From Cudoniella acicularis (taxonomy: Eukaryota; Ascomycota; Leotiomycetes; Helotiales; Helotiaceae), in NCBI GenBank assembly GCA_013054445.1, contig JAAMPI010000148.1, forward strand, positions 1 to 59,677: DNA of 59,677 nucleotides. Direction: 5' to 3'. Every line of letters starts with the position of its first letter. The first letter of the stretch is position 1. Under the pieces are notes generated by a model, which searched no databases, was not told where the DNA came from, and saw only the letters and a list, made by a program, of their open reading frames with translations. A program made the translations under genes and the position numbers. This document shows, piece after piece, positions 1 through 10,471 of this stretch.

Positions 1-262
1 CCTCACAGTGTCCTTCTCAAATCAATATTGCCAAACCAAAGATAGCTACGTCTTGCCCAAGCACAGCCACCTTACCCAGAGCAACATATCACAACCAAAG
101 AAAAAGTCACGAAACACAATATATATCTGTCAAGGCCAACGCTTATCTTCTACAAAAGGCTGTCCCTGACAAGACACCCCTGTACCCTCCTTGCGCTCGT
201 CAACCTTTGTTACCCACCGCGCAACAATACCCTAAACGATACTCATCCACACTCAAAATCAA
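1..262. other. Left edge, no gene seen
   Basis: This stretch is A/C-rich with no convincing coding sequence. It probably holds the promoter and 5' leader of the small Ser-rich ORF that follows. A long low-complexity Pro/Thr-rich reading overlaps that ORF in another frame and is judged a shadow. Confidence 0.4.
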
Positions 263-523
263 ATGCCATCCTCCAACTCTTCCTCCAGCTCCAAAAAAGC
301 CCACAACGGCTCGCATCACCCCTCCTCTTCCTCATCTTCGTCATCATCACGCTCCACCTCCAGCTCCAAAAAGAACAACCCCTCCCATCAAGTATCACGC
401 TATGTCTACGATGGCGAGCGCGACCACCGCTCTCACGCAGTCAGAGAATACGATCCCTATCAAGAAGGATCGCAGAAGAAGCACTGGGACGGAATTGTGG
501 AGGTTGTTGATAGGAGATATTGA
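263..523 (+). CDS. Small Ser-rich hypothetical protein (86 aa)
   Basis: I do not recognise a family. The first ~40 residues are almost all Ser, Lys, Asn and His. The C-terminal half is ordinary, charged sequence (SRYVYDGERDHRS, then EYDPYQEGSQKKHWDG and a final VEVVDRRY). A disordered Ser-rich head followed by a short charged tail is common in small fungal proteins that are conserved only within a class. There is no signal peptide, membrane segment or Cys pattern. The ATG at 263 is the first in frame, and the ORF is one uninterrupted exon before an AT-rich desert. Ser-codon repeats could also give a chance ORF, so confidence is moderate. Confidence 0.45.
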   Translation: MPSSNSSSSSKKAHNGSHHPSSSSSSSSSRSTSSSKKNNPSHQVSRYVYDGERDHRSHAVREYDPYQEGSQKKHWDGIVEVVDRRY

Positions 524-1992
524 TTCAGCGCCAGCTGTCAAGTATTTTTTGGTAGTGTTTTAGTTTAGTTTGGGCTGGATTTGGAATTTGGGGCATTGAT
601 GATATGATATTTATTTTGGAAGAATGAGGGCGTTCTTGGGAAATGTGGTGTATGGCGTATGGAAAGGGGAGGAGATTTAGATCACGTGAGATTTCATATC
701 TGGATCGTGAAAAGGCTTACGAGCTTCTACTAGAGAGAGCATCGTGCTTAGAAACTAAGATCAAATTTTAAAATTAAGCGTCTTTGATCTGATTTATTTT
801 TGTGGTGTTGATATTCGTTGAAGGAAATCCTACAAAAGGGGCTTGTAGCATCGGAAATCAGACGGTCGCAAATTGTGTTCAAAAACGCAGCGACTGTACC
901 CTTGCAATTAATTCATTTAATGCTATTTACGACTGAAATAACCGGCTTGATATTTCCTATTATTTGCACTATGATTTTTCAGATCGTAATCACCCTTTTT
1001 CATTAGTTCCATTTGATTTATCGCCTTTTCAGTTATCTTAGGCTTCTGATTCTAGGCGTGTGTCACTAATTGTAACAAGCTGGCATTCATGTCTCTAAAT
1101 TTCGTAGTTTGCTCTATAAAGTGGGCATCACGCTTATATTTAAAAAAAATAAAAATCGAAGATTAATGTTTTATTGGCTTCGTAATATACCTACGACGTG
1201 CTATTAATCTATTATCCGTCATTTTTTGGGTCCACATTAGTCGTTTGCGCAATAGTAAATAATATCCGCTGTAATTTTCAGGGCTCGTCTGCTAGGTCGT
1301 TAACAAGGAACTCCCTATTCATGCGAGGCCGCGGCACCCAAGGTGCGGAAATCATCTACAACACTGCAAAATTATTAAATAACCACCAGTTCAACAGAAC
1401 CGTAAAGTAGTGAAAATAGACAAAAGTACATCTTAGATTTTAACTCTTCGTTTTATCAACATCTTAAAACGCCATGGTGCCTTTATTCTTTGAAGTGCTG
1501 TATAGTAATACATCTTATAATCGTGAGATACTTTGTAGCTTTGCAGTAGACCTGCTATTTAGCCAATTACTAGCCCCTTGATGTAATATTGCTAAAATCG
1601 AGGTATTTGAAAATTTGAAGGTGCATGGCATATTGAAACCACTTCAGGATCAACCCGCTTACCACTTCCATTACAGTTCAAGTTTCTGGTATGCATACCC
1701 CATGCTCATTGCTCATACAACGCCGTCTCCATCATGTTGGGAAGCGCCGCAGTCTGTATACAAAAGCTGACTGTGTCACCAACGCAAGGATTGGTTTGCT
1801 TCCCTCGTCCACATAACATTTCTCTGCGAAGAATCTGTATATGAAGTCGTTCTCTGAAGGAGGAGAAAATGCGTGGGAATTATATCAGTCAAAGGGCACA
1901 TTTTGTATCACGGTGTTTTGTCTTTTAGCAAGAAAGCATAGTGACGAAAGAGACATACTTATTTTGCATTGAAAATGCATGTTCAATGCTTC
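524..1992. other. AT-rich gene-poor stretch
   Basis: About 1.5 kb of AT-rich sequence with only short, low-quality ORFs. No domain, tRNA or repeat unit was recognised. The last few hundred bases may contain the lost first exon and promoter of the decayed GST that follows. Confidence 0.4.
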
Positions 1993-2781
1993 ATTGCTTC
2001 TGCATGGAAAGTCAACATCATTTGCGACGAGCTTTCAATTCCATATGAGTTAGAGTTTGCCGATCCTAAAACCTTGCACACTCCAGCATTTGAGAAGTAC
2101 AATCCAAACTGAAGGTAAGATCTCGCCGTGAAGCACAGCACAAGCCAGCAACAGCTCACTAACTTCTCAATTATTTTTAGGGGACCCGCAATCGTGGACC
2201 CAAACACGGGCATCACCTTGTGAGAATCTGGAGCTATAACCAGTATTTGATTGAAACATACGATAAGGAGAACGAACTGAGCTTTGCTACAACACCCGAA
2301 AAGCACCTCCTCGATGAGTGGTTATTCTTTCAAGCTTCGGGACAGGGTCCATATTTTGGACGGGCACTCGTGAGTTCGTTCCTCCACTAAAGCTAGCAAG
2401 CAGAACTATATACATAAGAAAAGCAAAGGCTTTGAAAGCTAATTTTTGAACTTTCCTTCTCAGTGGTTCTCCTACTTCCATAAAGAACAACTTCCCAGTG
2501 CAAAAGAGCGATACTACGGGGAAATCAAGAGAATAACCAAAGTTTTGGACAGAGCCTTGGAAGAAAAGGAGTATCTCGTCAGTAACAAGTGCACTTTTGC
2601 CGGTCTGGCCTTCGTCCCTTGGTATTGGGGTGTGGCAGCAATGGGGGGTGCAAAACCAGGTCTGTATGCTGAAGTTCTCAGTGAGAATCCCAACTTCAAG
2701 GCATGGTTAGAGCGCTTGAGTGCTCGTGCTTCTGTTGAAAAGGCAGTTGCAGCTCGTGCCGAAGCTTCGGCTAAGAAGTAG
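1993..2781 (+). pseudogene. Decayed glutathione S-transferase (Ure2p/GST-like)
   Basis: Conceptual translation across three exons gives a fungal GST. The thioredoxin-fold part reads AWKVNIICDELSIPYE, then KYNPN and GPAIVDPNTGIT. The helical C-terminal part reads EWLFFQASGQGPYF and, from 2464, WFSYFHKEQLPSAKERYYGE to the stop at 2779. Introns fit at 2115-2180 (gtaaga..ttttag) and 2370-2463 (gtgagt..tctcag). Three lesions break it: TGA at 2110-2112 where NPNGR-type proteins have Gly, TGA at 2221-2223 where the conserved LWESGAI Trp belongs, and loss of one base at 2239-2240 between Ile and Gln-Tyr-Leu. The last exon alone stays open. GSTs of this kind conjugate glutathione or reduce peroxides. 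The start is not identified. An O-methyltransferase relic lies 0.9 kb downstream. Confidence 0.8.
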
Positions 2782-3639
2782 AATTTGATATTGCAAATTC
2801 ATACGTGGGGTAGTGATATCCTCTCTTTGAAGAAGGGATGAATGGAAGATTTAGTCTTCTATATAAATTACTGGAACATTAATTTCGTACTTTGACTCAT
2901 GTTTTCAAAATTGAGACTTTATTTGATGAGGAAGAGTTTTTAACGCAGCGCTTCCTGCCTCCTATACCTTCCTTGCTTAGCATTCTGAACCTACGTAGAG
3001 CTATGCACGCCGTAGGTCGGGCTATGTGGTGGAAATTCGCGATTAAAGGCCTATATTCTCAAGATGAATCACTTACACCTTGCGAGTTACTCGCGCGTAT
3101 AAATTCCGACATGAATGTGTTGATGTACAAAAGCAGCTCCTCCGATACTTGTGTAACTGACCTCACGACTGCAATTACACGATTTTCATGTGATTTTAAA
3201 TAAGTTGTTGTGATGGTCGAAAGGAATTGCAATGCCTGAGCGCTCATGGGTGCGGGGTGCTAAGCGAGAAGAGGGGCTGCAAGAAGAGGGGGAAGGGCTG
3301 GGAAGCCCAGTCATCTCAAAATAATCACCTTGATAGAATATTCGGACTGAGACACAGAAATTTTCGCAAATACCTATAAGAAGTAGATAGATGACTTCGG
3401 ATCAAAATGAACATATATCAAACTTTACTTTTGAGGACATTCAAGTAGCAAATTTTGAAGTTTTTGGGGCCACTGTAATTTAATTCTCGGAATGCTTTCA
3501 ATAATTGTGCCAATATCCTCGTGTCTCAATAACAGACAAGCCTTTACTGCGTAAAAATGATATCTTACCATTCTAGCTTAGACAATTAAGATTGGCTTGT
3601 GATCGACTTGCCCTTTCGCTATCGTCATCGAAATGCAAA
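2782..3639. other. Intergenic between two pseudogenes
   Basis: The stretch is AT-rich. Short ORFs around 2892-3247 have no recognisable domain or codon pattern. I see no RNA gene or repeat. Confidence 0.4.
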
Positions 3640-4905
3640 CTAATTGAGGAGCTGCAACTCAACTTCAACCACACTCTCACTAATATTATCATCTGCACAC
3701 CAAATACTATATATTTTTGAGACCTGCCTTCTCAATGTACTTCCTGTGCAGTTCCTCTGTTATTTCCATTCCTCCCCCAATACTCATCATGTTCAAGTCT
3801 TGCGCGGTCATAAACTCCGAGGCTCCTTCGGTCGGTACGATCCAATCGTTAATAATGATTTTCGAATATCCAGAAGTCATTGCGTATCGGATGTGGGTAA
3901 GAATTTAGACCAAAACATGTTGAGACCAGTCATGTGAAATGTATCGTAGGTAGTAGTAACGGGCTCCTACAAATTATGCGATTAATTCGGAGTCTTCTGA
4001 GGCCCTTTAGAAGCTGACAAACCTTTGATCGGTTGTGCAGTCATGAAATCGTGAACCAGGAACTCCACTCTCTTGTCTTCCTTCTCAACGGGAAGCCCAA
4101 GTGCTAGGTCCGTGACAATGTATCTGCCGGGTAAGTCTGGAAAGCGTTTCCTCATCTCAATAGCTTGGTGGCCTTGGCCGCTGCCAATGTCCACTAACAT
4201 GACGGATTCCAAGTCGGTTGAAGCTCCGACTCCCAATCTATCTTCCACAGTATAGATATCTAGGAAGTTTTTGTGTCCATCATTGAAGCTACTCATCCAA
4301 AGACCCATTGCTGGCATGTGTGCCGTGATGCTAAGGATTTCCCATAGAGTAGCGCCATCTTTAAAGCCGTAAGACTTAGAGGAAGGCATAACCGTAGCGC
4401 TTGTTGGATTTTGATATTTCATAGCTTTGAGGTATCCGGGCACAACTAGCAAGGCAGGGGACAGAAAATCGAAGCTAAATAAAAATAATTGAGTTAATAA
4501 TTGGAAACCTGATGGGACGTGGGTCCTTACCACGACTCTAAGCACGCCTGATGCTTTAATTCAGAGAAGGCTTCCGCAGCAGTATTGGCAATATATCCAT
4601 TACTACCGTCTCCTCCAATAACACCAAAAGATTCGAGACATCATAATATTCGCCCTGCAAAGATTTAGTGACCTATACATAACACAACTAAGCAGCTTAT
4701 GTGTGGTACGCACCAATGAGTACTGGGTCCGCTCTATCAGTTTTCTTCGTGATTTCGTCGATAATGGGGGGGGGGGATCCTTCTGCCAAGATTTTGAAAA
4801 TCTCAACATCAACCGCAATTCTTGTTGCAATTGTTTCTCATATCTAGCGAGGGTAAAAAAAAAATTCAGAAACTGCCGTAAATCCTGCGACTGAAATTGT
4901 GCTTA
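3640..4905 (-). pseudogene. Decayed fungal O-methyltransferase (caffeate OMT type)
   Basis: Read on the minus strand this is a plant/fungal-type SAM-dependent O-methyltransferase. A dimerisation-domain segment lies near 4830-4740 (RIAVDVEIFKILAEG), followed by the linker (SNGYIANTAAEAF, 4600-4560). Next come PALLVVPGYLKAM and the SAM motif (LVDIGSGQGHQAIEMRKRFP near 4200-4130). The catalytic His region HDW is near 3930, and the C-terminus (SGYSKIIINDW, LNMMSIGGGMEIT) ends at the TAG at 3640-3642. Introns fit at about 4471-4532 and 3965-4010. Lesions are TAA at 3905-3907 (Gln expected), TGA at 4641-4643 (Arg expected in a RILRxL motif), a possible TGA at 4838-4840, and a frameshift near 3708-3715. 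Such enzymes methylate phenolic or polyketide metabolites, so this may be a relic of a secondary-metabolite locus. Confidence 0.82.
4764..4776. repeat. G11 homopolymer tract
   Basis: A run of eleven G on the plus strand lies inside the O-methyltransferase pseudogene. On the coding strand it encodes Ser-Pro-Pro-Pro in the expected frame. Such tracts are slippage-prone. Confidence 0.8.
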
Positions 4906-6667
4906 CAGTAGCAGCAGGGATGTTTTTCCTGATGAATCGAAGGAGTTCAATTGGGCCCCTGGTGAGTATCGTGGCAGGTTGTTTGAGAACGTTGAAGGCA
5001 AATTATATGAGATGTTAAAGCTTGATGTTCAAAAGTTACAACTCTTTTTGAATAAATATTTGAAAGAAAGGACGGGCTAATGTAAGCAGTGAGCAAACTG
5101 CACGGCCGTTTGTATATTGCCTAACTTACCCTTTGAGCATTCTGGGCCTCAAGGGTTCGACGGCGCCAACGCAGACGTTGGAAGTCAAATTATTCAATGA
5201 TTGGTTTCTAGGAACGAATATCAATTGAACTTCCATAAAATTGTTACATTCGTCAGGCTTCCAACAATACTAACAGCCAACTTGTGTTGAAGGATGATTA
5301 CCGCATCTATATTACAAGCATCGGTGCATGTCAGGAATCAGCCATGGCTACCTTCTTCTTTAGTCTGTTTCTCACCCTTGAATTCTCGTTCAGCAAAATT
5401 GGTGGAGTTATTGAGGTCAACGACTTAGAAACTTAGAGTTCATGCACAACGGACTTATAATTCTAAAACTGAAAGAGCTGCTTGCTAGCCGTAGCCATAC
5501 ATGCACGTAAATAAGGCAAGTTGTTTACTTACCTATCACCTTGAAAAATGATGTTGACTACATGATATCCTTGGTGGAAAGTAAGGTTGCCAGAATCGTA
5601 TGTTGGAGCGGCGGAACCCAAAGTTGATTGTTGGAACCTGTATCCACAGGGCTGACTTCCTCAACTGGGATGAATTCCCCGCATTCTGGTTCCAACGATC
5701 GGTTCCCCTCCTGCGGCCGCTCGTTTACACCGACTATTATACTAATTCTGGTGCCAACCAAGCTCATGGAACCCCATGTGTGTTGGCGGCACATAGTCAT
5801 TCTCGAATTGTTGCCCCAAAACTTGAAAATAATCCCTAACTAACAATATGCCGTAAGACGCAAATTTAACGGAGTAGCCGATGCGGTTGCTATGTGTCAC
5901 ATAGTCATCATCTTCTCTTTGAAAGGGTTCTTTCCCAGCCCCCAGGAATGGTTTCCAGCTTCTGTCTCGTCCCCCATTTCTCTTCATAATCTGGGGATCG
6001 AAGTTTACCAGCCTCCTACAACCACCCCAATATTCTGCCACTTCTTAATTATATAAGAGAAATAGAATTTTTCCGCTAAGCATGGTTGCTCCAAATCAAC
6101 TAGAAGTCCTGTTGTTTCTTGACTAAAGATGCAGAAATAGCATTCAATGTTACACTTCTTGAAAGCTCGGACTGACACTGTATTTTACTGCCATACAATG
6201 AGAGAAGCGGTGAAGTTTGAACGCGGCGTTTGTGCGTTCCCGGTCCCTCTCTCCTACCAATCAATACTTCAGAAGAACGAGAAGAGTATCGCTAACATGG
6301 ACGGATAGTCGCAGAACCAAAGAGAATAACCAACTGTCCTGTGATCCCCTCTCGAGAGCGCGTTGAGATCTCTTTCAATGAGACCGCCCAGCGGAAGAAT
6401 TTTCAAAGAAGCTGTCCATCAATAAAAAGAAGATGACCAAATTTCACGAGCTCCAGGGAACTTCCCGTTACAGTTGCAATAGGTATATCAAAATTTCAAA
6501 GCGGAGAGATATATCTGTCAACGCCTGTTTTGCCACTATGCCACCGCCCGCCTTCTATAAACACCTCCTATATGCATATGCAAAACCCAGATACTCAATA
6601 TACACATGATATTACACCCAAACCAGATTTCCCCGCTTGGTCATACATATATACATTACGACGATTG
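4906..6667. other. AT-rich stretch, possible unclassified relic
   Basis: About 1.8 kb without a clear gene. Minus-strand ORFs at 5742-6041 and 5558-5800 adjoin in different frames and look mildly protein-like (for example NLTFHQGYHVVNIIFQGD read near 5590-5530), interrupted by stops. I could not assign a family, so a third decayed gene here is only a suspicion. The last ~300 bases (6370-6667) are likely the 3' region of the aspartyl-tRNA synthetase gene. Confidence 0.3.
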
Positions 6668-9088
6668 CTAAAGTCCAATTAACAAGGCGTTTGCGGGTGC
6701 CGTATCCTCTGCATCCTCGGCATCATCGGCGGACGCCTCTTCTAAAGGCGCTTCGTCACCAGGAATTACCTGCAAATGGTACCTTCCCAACTCCGCTTCG
6801 TTAACAAGCCGAGGGCTCATCACCATCAAATCGTCACCCTTTGAATTTTTCGGGAAAGCGATAACGTCTCGAACAGAATCCGTGCCCCGCATGACTGCAA
6901 TCAAACGATCAAAGCCAATTGCAAGGCCAGCGTGAGGCGGACATCCTGCGCTAAGAGCTCGGAAGAGATGTGTGAAATCGTTCATACGCTCTTTGCTCAT
7001 CTGTTGACTTATTAGCATTTGCAGAATAAGAAATCTGAAAAGGCACTAACTCTTAGGACATCTCTCATGATGAATTTCTGCATATCTACGCTGTGAATAC
7101 GTCGGCTTCCGCCTCCAAGCTCTACACCATTCACGACAAGATCATAATGATCAGCTTTTACTTTCAAGGGGTCTGTAAGTAAAAGGTCAACATCAGCTGC
7201 TGTCTTAGGGGCTGTGAAGGGATGATGTGTGGCTGAGAAGCCCGCAGTTCCTTCTTGGCCTGGATCAACGCCGTTCTCCAACGTGAACAGTGGGAAATCC
7301 GTGACCCAGAGGTAATGATGGGTGTAGTCAGGCTCAAGCAGCTTTTCGGCTAACGCGGCCTTATAAATTGCGAGGCGGAGTTTCCCTAGGGCTGTAGAAC
7401 CGCCTGAATGGGGCAAGTTTTCACGCGCCTGCAGAATTAACAAATCTCCTTCGTCAAATGAAGTTCCAATTTTGTGATCCTCAGCGGTCTGGACGGGCTC
7501 CTTTGGAAGTTTGGAGTAGAAATCCTTGAGTTTCTCGGCGGCTTCAAAGCCAAACGTTTGTAAGCCTTCGAGCGGTCGCGAAGGATCAAAGACACAAACG
7601 CCCGGACCACCTTCTACATTATTCTCGAAAGGTTCCGCGGCTGGCGAAGACATGAATTTGCGAATGAATGATTGAACGGTCTTAGTGTTTCCATTCAATC
7701 TAATCTTCCATGCTTCGATGATTGGATTCTCAAGATGTGTGATCATCTTGCGAAGCTGCTCTGGTACGATATGATCGATACGTTGTATCTGGATTTGTTA
7801 ATTATCACATTCACTAGTGCGGAGAAAATAACTTACCAACCCAGGAATCCGAAGGTCGGGTTTGTCGGAGCCATGATGTGACATAGCGGTATCATATTTC
7901 ATTCGATAGAAAGGCCCATCTCGTAGAGGGAGAAGAAACGAATCTGGCTCAGCGAATTTGCCATATAGAGCTTTTATGAATTTCTCGACTCTTTGCATGA
8001 CATCTTCCCCTTTAACCCAAGCCATCTCGAGATCAATCTGGAAAATTTGTTAACACAAAGCCAATTTCTGTGATAGGGGGTCGGTGACCTGCGTAAACTC
8101 AGGTTGTCTATCCGCTCGAAGATCTTCGTCGCGAAAACACCTTGCAAACTGAACATATCGATTTATGCCACTTGCCATTAACATCTGCTTATATTGTTGA
8201 GGACTTTGGGGTAAAGCATAAGCAAAGCCAGCTTTCCTAGTTGGAACAAGAAATTCCCGGGCGCCTTCAGGGGTAGATTTGAATAGAATCGGGGTTTCAA
8301 TTTCATGAAAGTCTTTCAGCTCCTCTCGAGCGAATTTTGTTACTTCTGATCTAAAAAGTAGAGCATTTCGAAGTGAAAGGTCAAATCGGATTTGGAGATG
8401 TCTGTTAGAAGGACGATACACATGCTGAGGACCATAAGGTATATCTCTGGAGAAAGAACTCAGACATGTAATTGATTCCGCAAAAATTTCAACTTGCTCC
8501 AGAGACATCCAGTCCTTTTCAACTTCCTGCTTATGGACGGCCCGTATTTTGGAGGCGTTCTTTGGCTTGTGCTTTGGTACAAGGGTGCCAGTGACACTTA
8601 TGGCGCTATGTAATCGAATATCCTCCAGTGACTTTGTGGTTTGTGGATCTCTGCATATTATCTGTACGCTCTCAAGACCAGCCCCTTGCTGCAAAACCGC
8701 AAAATAAAGGGCATCAGATAATCTTATTATTTTCACTAGGAACCCGACAGCCGTGACCTTTCTGTCTAGGAGAGACCTGGGAACGGGATTCTTCAAGTCG
8801 AATGTTGGAGATTGGACGTCATCTATCGAAATAAACACAAGTCAGAATAGGACCCATATCAGAATGCCAATACCCACAAGTCCTTCTGTATTCCTGCCAG
8901 AAAGCAGCATCAGCGACGCTCTTCGTCTCTTTCGTGGGCTCTTCGGCCTCGAGCCTGCGGCCGCAATCGTGGAACCATTTGGGAGACTGGCACAAAAGCC
9001 AGGCCGAGCTTTGGCGTGAAGAAATCTGGGCGACTTTACGAGTATTGCACCTCAGCAAAAGCCTTCCAGCGCATGGAAGGACAGCCAT
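6668..9088 (-). CDS. MSD1: Mitochondrial aspartyl-tRNA synthetase
   Basis: Charges mitochondrial tRNA-Asp with aspartate. Five exons (minus strand): 9088-8878, 8822-8089, 8037-7837, 7788-7051 and 7000-6668. They sum to 2217 nt, 738 aa, with all phases consistent. The N-terminus is Arg/Ser/Leu-rich like a mitochondrial presequence. An OB-fold anticodon-binding domain comes next ([11 protein letters not shown] to AVLQQG), then class II motif 2 ([23 protein letters not shown] region, residues ~300-320). The bacterial-type insertion domain follows, and then motif 3 (GLAIGFDRL) near the C-terminus. The class IIb signature SPQQYKQML, with the downstream EMAWV, marks AspRS rather than LysRS or AsnRS. 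An acidic Glu/Asp/Ala tail follows motif 3. The length suits the bacterial/mitochondrial-type family. Confidence 0.93.
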
Positions 9089-10471
9089 TGCCCATTCATT
9101 TCAGGTGTCGACGAGAATGGCGCGATGTTGCTTCGTCGACCTTGCACTCAAGATATCTCGAAGTTGTCCCCATATGGTTAGCGCCGGCACCAGTAAGCTC
9201 CGACAACAAAGAATATAGTTTCTTCGAATCGTGAACTTCTTCCTTTTCTCTTCATCCTTCCAAGTTTTAAACATGTAGGTGTCCAACTCCACCACCCCCC
9301 CTTCCTCTGCGCATAAGCTAACCTCGTGCGGCAGATGATGAAAAGCCAGCGTGTATAATTTGACAACAATTCCTCCTTCTCGAGCTTTCAGACTCTCCCT
9401 TCACCGGGCTCAAGCGGTCTGATTGCAAGAGGGGGATGGGAGAGTGAAATAAGCGTTCGACACATCCACCTTGTTAAACCACGGACGCGATGAAGGCATC
9501 TCTGACCCTTAAAGCTTGGAAGGTTTCAATATTGACCAGTGGGCAAATGCGTTAGGCTGGCCTACATGGCTGTAAGTCTACGCATTATATTGCTCTGTAC
9601 AAATTATCGTGGGAGGGGGGCATAGTACTTTATTTCTCCTGGCGGCGTCCTCAGTCATCGGGGCCTTGACGGCAGCTATATTTTGACTTTTGTAATGATC
9701 CTTCGGGTTTCAGGATACGAGACCTGGAAATGGTGGAGTTACGGAGTAGATGGGAGATTGAGGTTTTGTGACACCGTTAGATGACTTGTCACTTGCTTCC
9801 GAATCGGTCATCTAACACGTTCAGACAGTACTTATCTCACGTTTGCAACATTAAGTAGTTTTGGCGTAAGTTTCAGCTTTATGGTAGCAGAACAATGACA
9901 CAAACTCTTTCATGTACCATCATGTCTGCTTTTCCCTTGAATGGCGCACTTTGAAAGCCGCACTGACGGGTTGAAAACGTTGTGGCGGTTCCCCTTGTTC
10001 TGCCAATCACCGGGCGGTGGGCTATGACGCTCAAGACTGACAACAATCAGAGCAGACAACTCAGACACACACCGGGCGACGAGAGTCCAAGCCAGACTTT
10101 CCGTCCTGAACTCTCAAGGCTGATTTTAAAAATCTACTCCCATGAAAATGCAGCGTAGCCACGCCTGTGATTGTCGATGCGCCTATTATTACTCGTAGGG
10201 TGCAGGGTCGTCGTAATAGCCCAGGATCGTCATTTCGATTGACTGCTGGCGCTGGCAGCTCCTTCAGCCCAAGCAAGCCGAAAGTCAGCTACCGACGACG
10301 AAACTCGCAGCAAACATTGCCTCTACCTGCGTCTGAACCGAAGCTCCTGGATACACCAGACGACCTCAAGAAACAGCAGCAGAATATACCGGTGTCTCTC
10401 CAGTTTTTCTGAAGGCAACTTGCCGTTGCCCTCGGCCTCTAGGCCATCGCGCGCCAGCTCCCGTCGCCGCA
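9089..10471. promoter_or_regulatory. Divergent intergenic region (MSD1 / AP180)
   Basis: About 1.4 kb separates the starts of two divergent housekeeping genes, so both promoters should lie here. Pyrimidine-rich tracts (for example 9365-9420) and a CCAAT motif near 10006 are visible. No coding exon or repeat could be supported. Confidence 0.4.

Noticed and set aside
207..563. 118-aa Pro/Thr/Ser-rich ORF overlapping the small Ser-rich gene
   Set aside because: Low complexity, different frame from the ORF at 263-523 and no natural domain; treated as a shadow.
5154..5165. gggttcgacggc, like a tRNA B box
   Set aside because: No matching A box or cloverleaf could be placed around it.
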